NCBI GenBank assembly: GCA_036936605.1
Contig: JAUPFV010000005.1
Coordinates: 59,106,742 to 59,170,741, forward strand
DNA length: 64,000 nucleotides
Direction of reading: 5' to 3'
Source: Limnanthes douglasii subsp. nivea
Taxonomy: Eukaryota; Streptophyta; Magnoliopsida; Brassicales; Limnanthaceae
The stretch's first letter is position 1; each line of letters begins with the position of its first letter. This document shows positions 11,311 to 22,472 of the stretch, in pieces. The position numbers and the translations under genes were made by a program. The notes under the pieces are model-generated. The model was given only the letters and a program-made list of their open reading frames with translations. It was not told the DNA's origin and did not search any database.

Positions 11311-14272
11311 TTAAGACTGAGCCATTGAAGATGGCTCAACCTCACTTGGCTTTTTCTTCTTTGGGTCATCATCCGGACTCTCCTCGGTTTCTTATTCTTC
11401 ATCACTGGTGTCCTCACTAGAGTAGTTGTACTTATCACCAACAGATATGGTATGATGAGGAATGTCTTCGTACTCCACAAATTTCCATAAATCCCCCAAG
11501 GTCTTCTTCGGAATTTTTCATGAAATAGTGAACCATATCTGACCTAACCTCAGCATACCTTGCCTCTTGAGAATCTATCACCTCAATGGTATAACCATCC
11601 ATCCTAGCCTGGATTTTTTTCTCCTGCTCCTTCAACAGGTCAGTATTTTCTTGCTCAGCCTTGGACACACTATTCTCAAGAGAGATCTTGTCATTCGTTA
11701 AAGCCTGAATGGTGCTATCTTTGGCCTTCACCTCTTCTTTTGATGACAGGAGGTCTCTTTCCATGACAGATTGCTTTAGTTGGACTTCTTTGACAACTCC
11801 TTTCAAAGTGGCTAACCTGTTGGCCAAGTCCTCCTGACGTTTCTTTAACTCCTCATTCTCTTTCCTCAATGCCTTAGTATTTTGGTTGGCACTAAGAAGA
11901 TCGCTAGACAGTTTATCCTTGTCAGAATTGAGGGTGTTGATGATGGCTGATTTATTGCGTACTTGCTTTTCAAAAATAAGCACTAGTTGGACATTGCTCA
12001 GAATGGAGTGAGCAATGACATCCCTTTCGCTTGAGACAGAAAAAGACTTACCGTTGAATGTGACGGTGTTCGAAGAACTTGGAGGGAGGTAGGGCCCAGC
12101 AAAATCATCTATGGGGAGGTTTTCAAAATAAAGACTAATCCCCTCAAGCCCAGTAATGTCGACACCATCAATACTGATATCCCCTCCTCCAACCTCTTCG
12201 GTTTGAAAGTCACCAGGGATCTCTTCTGCTCTCGTAGGATCAGTAGGCTCAACAGGAGGTAGTGGCTCCACATCCCGGAGAGAAATCTCATCTCCCTTGG
12301 AAGTTTTCTTTCTCTTGGCGTCCCGGCCTCCACCTTCTGCTCCCCGTTTTCTGTCCTTTTTAAGAGCTTCTGAGGTTTTGAAGACCCAGCAGCTTCCTTG
12401 GTGCTCTCGTGTTCCACCACCTATAGTAAGGCATCATCGATTTGCCATTGACCTTGTCCCTCGGGATTTGTTAGGACAGCTTCTTCCACCTCAGTAGGTT
12501 TGGCCTCTGCCACGCCTCGCCGGGCCTTAGTCTTTTTGCCCTTCATCTTGCTTGGGGCTTTAGCTATGCCCGATAATGTCAATTTTCCATTTTTCCCTCT
12601 ATCATCCGAAGGATCACTCCCGGAGGGGGTGGAGTAGTTAAATCCTCCCAAGACAAATCCCTCCGGTCCATTGTATTCCACAAATAGGATCTGGCTAAGT
12701 TGCCTCCGGTAAAGCAGTTGTGGAAGCGGTTTGCCCATTTTTCAGCTGCCCAAGCATTCAACTTGGCACAAGTAGTCTGCCCGGCTTCTAGGTAATCGTT
12801 GAAATCCTTAGGCAACACTACCAAAAAGCGAAAGGAAAAAGAGTTAGATAAAAAAAATTATAAGTAAAAGTAGAAGCATCTGGTGAGATTATTACCATCA
12901 CTTCGCCATCTGTTGGTGAGCATGCTTGGGTTGACACCAGCTTTAATTTTTTTCCCGTTCTCCCAAGCACCGCTGACGAACATAAATTGAGTCTTCCAGC
13001 CTTTCTCCGACTCAAGTAAGTCATCCACTACCTTGTAGTTGTCAACCATGTTAAAGTGGTAGAAAGGGATGACATGATTTCTGCAGAGGCTTGCCACAAC
13101 AGCAAATTGCTCCATCGGAAGAGGAATTCTGGAGAGCGTTGAGGCCATAATACATGCCATAAGGGTAAACCATGTATTAGGACTTAGCTGGCTTGGGAAA
13201 AGCTTAATCAGATGGAAATATCTGACTATTTCTGGGTCCAAGGGAAACCTAAGTCCCCATTTGAATAGCTCAGTATAGAAGATGATCTCATTGAGCTTAC
13301 AATCCATGAGCGTCTCCGGATCGATTGGGATCCTTACTTTGACATTCTCTGGAATACCCCACTTTTTCCTTATCCGGCCAAGTTCAGCTGTGTGAATGAA
13401 AGCGTACTTGATTTTCTGTATGGTCAGCAAATATTTAACATTTACCTTGTGAAAACAAGGCCCCACCTTTCCCACAAGGCACTCCGGCAGGTCCGGGTGC
13501 TTTAAACATACTTTTTACTTGCCTTTGCTCTTCCTAATCATGGCAGTTTTGCTTGTTTGCCCGGAGATGTCAGTCTCAAAAGGGGCTTCTTCGATGCTAT
13601 CCTCCATTACATCCTCCATTACCATGGAGGGGTTGTCAACTGTCTTAGGAGGAGAGGGGCTGGTGATTGGCTCAGTAAGCCCTTCGGATGTTGAGCATCC
13701 TTTCCCTCTTGGAGTCTAGAGTCCGGTTGGGGCTCGGACCCGGAGGTATCTTTTCGAAGACTTGAGCTAGTTGCCTCCGGACCAGACAGCTTGTCTTTGG
13801 AAGTTTTGATGGGTGCTTCTGACCCTGTGGTTTTACTTTTTGCCCCAAATTTCGAAGGCGTGGATTTTGATTTAGGCTGTGTGCCAGCAGCCTGCCCTTT
13901 TACCAGACGACCCCTTCGTCTATCTACCAGCTTCTCCGGGGAAATGTCAGCATCTGACCCCATAGCAATAAATGGGGAAGGTTTCTTAAAGCTTGTGATT
14001 GCATGTCCTGGTTCAACAACAGGCTCTGACTCCTCGACCGATGAGCCCGAAAGGATTGGTGAAAGGTTGGACTGGAACAACCTCCTAGGTTTAACACTCT
14101 TAGTTGAAGAAGAACTCCGGTCAGGCTCTGAGCTTGGTGTTTCTGGTTTATTAACAGGGGAAACAGGGAGGCCTGCAGCGATGTGTCTTTCTCTTTCAAC
14201 CTTTTGAGCCTTTTCCAACTCTGACAAATTGAGTCACCCACCTTTTACCAAAGCGTTTCTTGCTGTGAACAT
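11311..14272 (-). pseudogene. antisense gene of the Tat element (gypsy-type 'transposase 28'-like plus coiled coil), copy 1, broken
   Basis: This gene lies between integrase and 3' LTR on the opposite strand. It starts at ATG 14272-14270 (MFTARNAL) and ends at TAA 11313-11311. In order: a Ser/Pro-rich N-terminal part (to about 13480), a conserved domain (13475-12896) with blocks KWGIPENVKVRIPIDPET, FKWGLRFPLDPE and LSPNTWFTLMACIM, an intron (12895-12818), a basic linker, and a long Lys/Glu-rich coiled coil (about 11990-11500) ending in an acidic tail. The conserved domain resembles the plant 'putative gypsy type transposon' family; function is unknown. Codon 13 is TGA (Trp in copy 2), a gap in the frame lies near 13480-13620, and a frame change lies near 11480. 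Confidence 0.85.
12818..12895 (-). other. spliceosomal intron of the antisense gene, copy 1
   Basis: On the minus strand the exon ends AGTGATG and the intron begins GTAATA; it ends TTTTTGGTAG before the exon resumes TGTTGCCTAAGG. It is 78 nt long and AT/pyrimidine-rich. In copy 2 the same position is interrupted by an 81-nt intron (39703-39783) with the better sites GTAAGT and TTAACAG, which supports the call. Coding similarity between the copies stops at these points and resumes after them. Confidence 0.8.
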
Positions 14273-14360
14273 AAACTCATACAGAAAGAAAGGTTTTTTG
14301 AGAGATGAAAGCTTTGGAGTTTGACAGATTATAGATAATGAAATAGTGAAAAGTGAACTG

Positions 14361-14367
14361 ATTTATA
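14361..14367 (-). promoter_or_regulatory. TATA box of the antisense gene, copy 1
   Basis: TATAAAT on the minus strand lies about 90 bases upstream of the antisense ATG (14272). The equivalent TATAAAT occurs about 100 bases upstream of the ATG in copy 2 (41242-41248) and upstream of the remnants in the old element (60172-60178). It is a candidate internal promoter facing away from the 3' LTR. Confidence 0.55.
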
Positions 14368-14688
14368 CTAATCAGGTAGACGATGCTTCGATACCTAGAA
14401 GGATTCGAAAGGATAGATGCAATGATTAAAGGCGGCGCTGATGTCATTCGCATTAAATGAAGAAGTTGCTTTTTGAAGCAAGTTGGAGTGCCATTCTAGG
14501 AGAAAAACGGCCGGTGTGGCGAATCAGAGAAGGACACGTGCCCTACGATCTCTAGTAAAACTGCTCAGCTTCTAAAGGTTTCAGTCTGTCCGGATAAAGT
14601 CGTTACACATTTTCGAAATGTCCGGACAAAGTTATGATTACACTTGAGCTATTTTTTAGGTCTTGCAAAAGGCCTTCGAACACAACCT

Positions 14689-14696
14689 AAAAAGGG
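14689..14696 (+). other. polypurine tract
   Basis: AAAAAGGG followed by CTAC lies directly before the TGATGAG start of the 3' LTR, where plus-strand DNA synthesis is primed. The sister copy has AAAAAAGGGGCTAC at the same place (41574-41588). Confidence 0.75.
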
Positions 14697-14700
14697 CTAC

Positions 14701-15075
14701 TGATGAGTCCGGAATTTGTTGCCACTCTTTATGAGAACCGGACAGGGGCAATTCGGACAACATCCACCCACTGAACCGTCCGGACTGAACTAATGTACTA
14801 AAAACTTAATCATTTCATGATTAAGCTAATTATCTACCCGCTTAAAACTAATGAGACTTTGAACTCGACCCGAATCCATAAATCAACCCGAAAGCCCATG
14901 TGGCCCACAATTAAGAGTATAAATACCCAACCACTTTCATTTAATGAGGGTAATGAAAATTAAATACAACAAGGCAGCTCAATTCTCCCTCTACACTCTA
15001 TCCAAACATTAAATACCTTTAAAATACCACAAAACTCTGGACAAAATTACCCTCAAACGAAAATAAACCTCACTA
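14701..15075 (+). repeat. 3' LTR (375 bp)
   Basis: It matches 4569-4943 over its full length with about 16 differences, mostly transitions, and is followed by the target duplication ATTTC at 15076-15080. The end reads AAACCTCACTA. With the commonly used rate of 1.3e-8 substitutions per site per year this corresponds to roughly 1.6 million years since insertion; the rate is an assumption. Confidence 0.95.
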
Positions 15076-15080
15076 ATTTC

Positions 15081-15727
15081 CCCTCCCCTTTCGATCACCA
15101 GAAAGTATTTTATTGTTTATTCCTACTATACAAAATATCATTTAATTACCCAATCGCACCTGGCATAAGTCCTGTATTTTTTACATCTTTTTACCTCTTA
15201 TATATTTTTTTAATTATTTTGTATTACAAAACCATGCAAATACTATAAACCTATATAAAAAATTATAAGTTAAGTTCTAACAATTTCTTTAATTATATTC
15301 TGCGTGCAAGCCTATCACGTTATATAAAATAATTATCATGATTGTAAAATTAAATTACTTTCACTTTTTTTAATAAATAAGTCATAAATATATGGTTTAA
15401 CAGTATTATCACAAGTAATTTTCAAAAAGAGTATCACCCTTGAAAAATTAGGTTGTCAGATATGTATAGCAAACAAGTTCCAGATTTTCCCAAAAGTCAT
15501 TAGAAACCAAAAATATTTTACTTTTTTAAAATATTCAAAACTTTTAAGAGAATTGTCTTCTTCGTATTTGTGAATGCTAATTTCATATTTATACATTTTT
15601 CAGTCTAAACGTGTTAGTATTTTTTATTTGCACCATTTTCTGCATTTCATCTATTGTTTTGAATAGATATTTATAAATATCTATATACCACCATCCGAAA
15701 GTTATATCCATTTTTGAGAACCTTATA
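15081..15727. other. AT-rich non-coding interval
   Basis: No gene or repeat boundary is supported. Continuation of pre-insertion flank. Confidence 0.4.
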
Positions 15728-16151
15728 GGTATAATTAGAATTGTTAGGGGCCTCCCACCCGCTAATCTGCCCGTAATCGGACCGATAAAACCCGCCCGAG
15801 ACCGGTCCGAATAGTTTAGGGAATGGTTGGAAGTCAAATTTTTGGACCGACTCTTTTACCGTTCTGGACCGGTCCGCCCGGTAACCAGCCCGATAAGGAA
15901 AATACATTAAAAAAAATTCATAATCCATGCATATTCTTTAACTAAAACCTTAAAAAATTATGATAAACTAACAAACCCGCCCGTTAAGAGTCGGACCGAA
16001 CCGACTCGATTTTTAGCGAACCGGTCCCGATCCATAATATTTGGCTCCATTCATTTAGCGGTCCGGTTCGACCCACCCGATAACTTACCGAATCGGTTTC
16101 GGTCCTATCAAACTCGGACCGACCCGACCCGATAACAGCACTAGGTATAAT
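15728..16151. mobile_element. non-autonomous hAT element (MITE-like), 408 bp
   Basis: The element proper is 15736-16143. It is flanked by the perfect 8-bp duplication GGTATAAT (15728-15735 and 16144-16151), the length typical of hAT transposons. Imperfect terminal inverted repeats read TAGAATTGTTAGGGG on the left and, inverted, TAGTGCTGTTATCGGG on the right. The interior is packed with subterminal words such as GGTCCG, CGGACCG and CCGACCCG in both orientations, like the transposase-binding arrays of hAT elements. It has no coding capacity. Confidence 0.85.
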
Positions 16152-17077
16152 GGTATTTTTTCCTCTACGATATTGATACGCTCACTCGTTTTTACTATTA
16201 GATCACATACAAATTAATCATTATTTATAAAACAAAAATAAATTTCTCACTCTTTTTTAAGACAGTTTTGTTGTTTGTGCTAAGTTTTGTGCATTTTTTT
16301 GGTTTTATTTTTTTTAACTCCACCTATTTACACTTCTAGATGTTCTTTTTTAACAATATTTTTCGGTATATGTAAAATATTAATATTCTACCGTTCTTCA
16401 GTGCTTTTGTATAAGTTGCATAGATTAATCATCGGACTTGTAATTGATCTTCTTCTGGTAGCCCCTTCATGGAGAATACAATTTTTTAATTATTGCTCAC
16501 ATTTTCAAGATCTCCGGAAGTATTGAGTTTACGGATACAAACAATTATTTATAATTCATGTATTTAAATGAGGGGGGAATTTTCATCTAGACTTATCAAA
16601 ATTAAAATATGACAAATTTATAGTTATTTTTCTCTTTTATTTTTTTTATTTAAGCTTAAGTGCATTCTTAATCTTTAGCACCGATGTCTTGGTAAGGCAG
16701 ATATCAAATATAGATAAGGTGTTTAAAGTATGTCCCATATATAAAATGTCATTCTCTTTTGCGCCACAAATCCTAAATGTTAATGGTGTCTTTATTGGTA
16801 AGCTATATAAGGTTATCCACTTCTATTATAATATGTAATAGATTTAAAATTTATGTTAAATATGAAAATAAAAATAATGAGACTATTTATTCAATATATT
16901 AATTAAGTAATAAAATCTCATATTTCGAATGTTTGATTATATATAAATATGGAGTATTTATACATATTGTTACAGATCTAATTGATCAAAGTTATCGGTA
17001 TTTAGAATTAAACTTATGGATAATAATAACCATAAATATATTATTATTAGGTCGTGGAAGTACTTAAGCCTATATAT
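16152..17077. other. AT-rich non-coding interval
   Basis: Pyrimidine-rich and AT-rich DNA without supported features. Confidence 0.4.
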
Positions 17078-17802
17078 TAGGCATGGGCATTCTGTTTTTC
17101 GGTTGAGTCTGATTCTTTCAGTTTTCGGTTCTTTTGGTTCTTTAAAACCGATACCCATTACAGAACCAAATAAAATTTGGTTCGATTCTTCTTCGTTGGT
17201 TTGGTATGGATATTTAATTCGGTTCCACTCATATATTTTTGAATACTTTAAATGATCTACAATATCAACAGATATAAAACTTATTTTACAAATCAAAACT
17301 ATAAAATTGTGTTGGATTATAAAATAAATAAATACTAAATATAAGAGGGATCCAAAATTAATATATTAAATAAGAATGTTAGTAATATAAATAAAAATGA
17401 GAGATTATATCAAGGTTATTAGATTAAATAAAAGTTGATTATCGTTATTTTGTCTATACGCATAATTGTTTATAAATATGTCATCACTTTAAATTAACTA
17501 TGTTGTTATTTATTAAAGAGAACATAATCATAGGCCACTAATAGAAGACGGATTGAGGAGAATTTAACTTCGGGAAAGAAAAATATATTTTCAAATAATA
17601 TTAAATTTAGGGTTAATACATGAGTTTGGTTCCTAACGGGTACCTACGGTTCTTTAGTTTAGTTCGAATCCGAACAGAGAACTGTGGGTAATTAAAACTA
17701 GAAAAATTTGGGTATTAAGAAGGAACCAAATCTGCTTCCATTTGATTCTTCCGGTTTGGTTCGGTTCATTTCTTTCGGTTCCGGTTAAAATCCTCATGCC
17801 TA
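17078..17802. mobile_element. probable hAT-like element with TAGGCATG termini
   Basis: The left end reads TAGGCATGGGCATTCTG and the right end, inverted, TAGGCATGAGGATTTTAACC, giving an inverted repeat of about 16 bp with three mismatches. Both subterminal regions carry repeated CGGTT, TTCGGTT and GGTTCGG words, as in hAT elements. I find no matching 8-bp duplication (CTATATAT on the left, GTAAATTC on the right), so the insertion may be old or the ends slightly off. The interior is AT-rich and non-coding. Confidence 0.6.
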
Positions 17803-18331
17803 GTAAATTCTAGTTGATCTAATTGTGTATTGAGAAATGAACCATTATTTCAACATTTTAGTATTGGTCCTTAATATCCCAATAATGGTTAAGGTCCCCT
17901 TGCATCACTTAGAACATCAGAGTTTAGCTAAAAATTAAACTTAGAAGCTAGTTAAGTGAAAATAAGAGACATTGAGGCATATTAAATAAAAAAAGGTTAA
18001 TTGAAGAACCTATTGGCAATTTAGTGAACTAGGTTCACTAGTCATGTATAGGTATAATCAAACTCTAATTCATTTTATCTTGCATAACTAATCTAATATG
18101 CAACCTCTGGTTTTGCTCTCTTTATTTACTCATCGATTATCTCTACATATTTTCTCCAGCGACTCCATCAAGGTTAATGTTTATTATCCTTTAGAATACC
18201 ATAGTGAACAACTAGCCTACCTGTTGGGAGATTATCGTCTACCGGTATTTATCAATTAGACTATCGATTTCTCTCCTACAGATAAACACATGACTTCAAG
18301 ATACAAAATGGTGTGTAATATTATTTTCATC

Positions 18332-18332
<1 letters not shown>
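17803..18332. other. non-coding interval
   Basis: No feature supported. Confidence 0.4.
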
Positions 18333-18365
<33 letters not shown>

Positions 18366-18384
18366 ATATATATATATATATATT
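18333..18384. repeat. (TA)n microsatellite with a TGTGTG core
   Basis: About 52 bases of TA dinucleotides interrupted once by GTGTGTG, directly abutting the TRIM-like element. Confidence 0.95.
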
Positions 18385-18387
18385 AGG

Positions 18388-19147
18388 TGTGACCAAAGTT
18401 CCATATCCCACATCTCACATCGGTTAAACATGAGAATAATCAATGGTATATAAGTAAAAACATATCTTAACTAGTATGAGACCAGTTGAAAGGGGACCAA
18501 ACGCAAACCGTGCGAGTCTTGGGACCCAAAACAGACAATATTAAACTAGTGTGGAGATCGGTTGTTCATACTTATATGCCAAATCAGAATATATAGTACC
18601 TATATTCCTAATAAATGATATTAGATCTTTAGGCCAAGATGGAACACTCTGCGGTTGAAATTATCAGATTTTAAATAGGTTGAACCATGAGTCATGCTCA
18701 GGGTGAATGGTTTTCTTTATAGATCAGTAGTCTGACCTTGTATAGAGTTCATGTGGATCATTAAGAAGCATAACGTGATTGGATTGTATCAAGATGGAGT
18801 AACATTATTGGAGTGACGCTAATGAAAAAGACGGTGTGGCATGATAAGAGTGAACATCTACATCTGTAGTTTCTTTAAGGTTTAGGTTGTCTCCAACCGG
18901 ATTAGAATGGACAAAATTACGTCAAATAAGAGGAGTTTAAAGTGGTACTTTGTTTAAAAAGAGAATCTGTTTGGTGCGACCAAAATATCAGCTCACAACG
19001 GTTAAACATGTGAATGATTAACGATATATAAGTAAGAACATATCTCAACTAGTATGAGGCATTTTACAATTGAACTAAAAACAAAACTATACAAGCCTTT
19101 GGGCTCAAAGCAGCCAATATTATACTAGTGTGAAGATCGAAAGTTCA
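18388..19147 (+). mobile_element. TRIM-like miniature LTR retrotransposon
   Basis: Two diverged direct repeats, 18388-18568 and 18975-19147, enclose about 400 bp with no ORF. Both begin TG(T/C)GACCAAA, contain CATC/AACGGTTAAACATG, a TATATAAGTAA box and ACTAGTGT(G)GA, and end GTTCA. Just inside the left repeat, near 18571-18590, is ATGCCAAATCAGAAT, which could be a decayed initiator-Met tRNA primer site. The right repeat is preceded by the purine run AAAAAGAGAA. Length (760 bp), short LTRs and lack of genes fit a TRIM or other non-autonomous LTR element. No target duplication is recognised. Confidence 0.65.
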
Positions 19148-20560
19148 TACTTATTAATTAATGATAATTATTCATTTACCAAAAATACCATACACTTATT
19201 ATTTTGATAATCATGAGAAAAATATAAAATAGAATAATATAAATATAATTAATGTATATTATTCTATGCAATAAAACAATACCAAAATTTAGATTTTCAA
19301 AACAAGTTAATTAAACAAGCAAAAAACCCATAGAATTTTTTTGAAGAAATCTGATATTTTCAATTTGTTTTCAAAATTTGTTTTTATTACATAATCATCT
19401 ACTCGAATATTATTAGAAATCCTTTTAATGAAACAAAATAATATAATCTTTTTTATAGTAGTTATATATATATATATATATTCAAACTTTTGTTTTTTCC
19501 ATCGTCTTTATTTATTCATATAACATTCAATATATCATAATCGAATTAGCCTAGATCAATAGGTGATATGACACACAAAATGACATATAAAATTGTAATA
19601 AATGTAATTATTATTTTAAATACATATGCGATAGCTTTCTTAAGCTGTATAATTAATCTATTAGCGCAGTGTTGGATCAATGACTATCTTCCTTGGTTAT
19701 GAGCATTTTAGATGATGAAGTTCTCTAATTTGATTTAATAGCTCAGCCTCATTAGGCTAAAAAACTATACAAACCACAATAGAAAACGAATATAAACTTC
19801 TTCACTGTTAAACGAATTTCTATATTGATTATGCATGATACGCGGTTACTCGATACAAAAATCATGAAATCTCTTTATATATATATATATACATATATAT
19901 AATTTTTCATATATTAAAACTAATTTTTAGAAAAAAATTATTCACATCTATTAATTTATGTCTAAAATATTATATTCAAATAAAATTCATATATAATTTA
20001 TTTTTAAAAACTATATTGGACGATTCAATATTAGTTCTATCAATTATTACGAGAGATAAAACTTTTCTCGTGATTCATTGGATAAACAACATGTATATAT
20101 TTTATTGAATAAAAAATATGTTTTTTTACATACAAAATCCATACCATTAGGATTATTTGTTAATTGACTTGGTAGGGTATATATCTATAATTTATGCAAA
20201 AATATATGATTATATTGATTTGTTCATAAGAAAAAAATGATTAAGTTTTATGAATAAAGATATATATTTTTAATTTGCGGGTTTCCTATTAAACAAAGGT
20301 TTATTTGGCTGTTAGAAATTCTTTCCAGAATTTATAATCAATCAAATCTTGATTCAAATGGAAAAAATCAGACCTATTCGGATAACGGCTCATCAACGAA
20401 ATATCCTCATATGCTATTACTTGTCGAAGGATGCCTGGCGATATTCACCGTGATCAGCTAGTTGATGTCACTGCTTGCGGAAAATAATAATTGGTTGTTG
20501 TTGCAAAAACAACATCACGTGGTTGATGGCTGGGCAACCTGCCCAACGATAACAATAACT
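19148..20560. other. AT-rich non-coding interval with short (TA)n tracts
   Basis: Two short TA tracts are present near 19466-19482 and 19879-19903. Nothing else is supported. The end of the interval (20470-20560) becomes less AT-rich and carries GTTGTTGTTGC-type repeats. Confidence 0.45.
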
Positions 20561-20872
20561 GTCTGATGGTTGAGAGATCTTCCTAGTGACAACAGATGCT
20601 GCATGCTGGTTTGGCTGGATCGGCCCAACGAAAATGATATTGGGTTTATTTGTTTTTTTAAATAATTTATTTATTTTTATTTCACATTATAAGTGTTTGG
20701 ACATGCTATATTTTGTATGTATTTGTGGACGACCCCGAACAATTCGCATGCTAACATGTGGATTGTTTGGTTGTAGCAGAATACATTACAGGGTAACTAT
20801 CAAGATAGCATGTGAATTGATCGAGATTCCACTGAACAATTCGCATGCTACCCTGGTATTCTTTTGTAAAAC

Positions 20873-21469
20873 TTAAAATATATCCACATTATTCCCATGA
20901 TAGGATGCGAAATCATTATAAATAACCCTTACCACACGGTCATCGACAACCAATGCCGTTGACTGGTTTGGCATAAGATCTGGATCGTGTCGGCATAAAT
21001 CATTAAAGTCATCCTCCGATATGTTCTCCAAAAACCGTTGTATTACACAATCGTAATATACATTATCAATTTCATTTAAAAGTGTCTGTGAAATTTGAGT
21101 GTAAATACCACCAACATAAGCATCGGGTAAACCTACTATCTTACTGTTTGACTCTGGAGCTTGCATTTGATTTGGTACTGGTATTACAATTTCGCGTTGG
21201 CTTAGCAATTCTGACTTTGCGCACACCACCGTTGGTCTTTGAGTTACATCTCCGTATTTGTTTTGGTCTTCGAACGATGGTCCTCCCCGGCTGAGTAGTT
21301 CCAGCTTCCCATAGGGATTGACACATTCTGACTCTTCCGGAGCTATGTCTTGTGTTAGCCTTTCTCTTTTTGCCAAGGCTATTTGTTGTTGTTGTTGTTC
21401 TGGTTGTTCTTGATCCTGTTGTTGTTGAACTTGTTGGTCTTGCTGTTGTTGTTGTTGTTGTTTGTCTGC
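20873..21469 (-). pseudogene. last exon of the mobile-domain-like gene (Gln-rich start)
   Basis: The exon opens after the acceptor TAG at 21470-21472 and continues the phase of the previous exon (NNLED then ADKQ). About 35 residues are mainly Gln from CAA/CAG repeats, then a 165-residue open tail rich in acidic and hydrophobic residues (DAYVGGIYTQISQTLLNEI), ending at TAA 20875-20873. I do not recognise a domain in the tail. It is the longest intact coding piece of the locus. Confidence 0.65.
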
Positions 21470-22472
21470 CTACTGTTCCATACAAATTATAAAATAAAAA
21501 TGGGGAAGGGTTAAGCATACTATAATCATAATTGCGTACAAATCACATGCTAACCTGAGGTTTGTTTGATCCATCTCAAACAATTCACATCGTAAGTTGT
21601 GATATGTAAAATAACAAAACCAATAGAGTATAACACAATTTGCAATATACGATGTGAATTCTTTAGACATAATTACACAACAGTTCTGATATTTGTTTGA
21701 TAGCATCATATCATTTGATGCATTGTTTGAATATGTATTCAACGAGAAAAACCGTGCTGACTGTTTTAAATATATACACTGACTTTGTTTGAATATGTAT
21801 ACAACAGTAAATATTATTATAGAAACAATTTCATCACAACAATAAATAAGATATTTGAATCTTAGTGTACTTTTGATCCACTTACATCTTCAAGGTTGTT
21901 TGGGTCTGCCACTTCTTTCTCACGATCTTCTATCTCCTCTGCTACGTGAAGTACGAGTTGTTGGTCATTCGAGAGAGACTCGTGTCTTTCTTTCTCCGTT
22001 AGAGGACTCAAAACTGTCGCTGCCTCCTGTGTAGCAGGAGACTTGTCTGTCTGTCTCTATGTGGTGTCCGTCTCTGTGGACACCAACAACTCTTCCTATA
22101 TCCTACCAAATGGTACCGGTATGGGTGAATGGTTCCTATCATCATCCCTCTCTTCTAGAAGTACTCCATCGGCATCATGCTGATCAGCATCCTGCATTTC
22201 TCCATCCTGGTTCTTGTCCTTATCCTAATTTTCAGCAGGCACAAATGCCTGCAATTCAGTGGACGCCGCTCTAGATGGAAATGCTGGTACCTTCTCAACT
22301 TATGGGCTTCCAATCTGGAATATTGACTGAGAGATAGCATTGTGGAGTTGTTGTGCTTCAAGCGCCGCTATCTTCGGTTTCAATTCTTCCAGCTGAAAAA
22401 TTAATAGCAGACGTTTTATAACATATTAAGTGCGGATTATAGTGGTTATGTAAGGCTCAATTTCATACTTAC

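Larger units (their letters stand above)
4564..15080 (+). mobile_element. complete, inactivated Tat-lineage Ty3/gypsy element
   Basis: The 5-bp target duplication ATTTC flanks the element (4564-4568 and 15076-15080). The order is 5' LTR, primer-binding site, gag, protease, reverse transcriptase, RNase H, a second RNase H, integrase, an antisense gene, polypurine tract and 3' LTR. Two RNase H modules in tandem and an extra ORF between integrase and 3' LTR are known hallmarks of the Tat clade. The LTRs differ at about 16 of 375 positions (counted by eye). Stops in gag, a stop in each RNase H-region junction, an Asp-to-Asn change in the reverse transcriptase active site and a Cys-to-Arg change in the integrase zinc finger show that it cannot move by itself. 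Confidence 0.95.

Noticed and set aside
18395..18470. snRNA gene promoter (USE-like TCCCACAT followed by a TATA-like box)
   Set aside because: The motifs occur inside both LTR-like repeats and no snRNA sequence follows at the expected distance.
20586..20876. Plus-strand ORF of 96 codons
   Set aside because: It overlaps dispersed palindromic words and the 3' flank of the minus-strand gene and has no recognisable domain.
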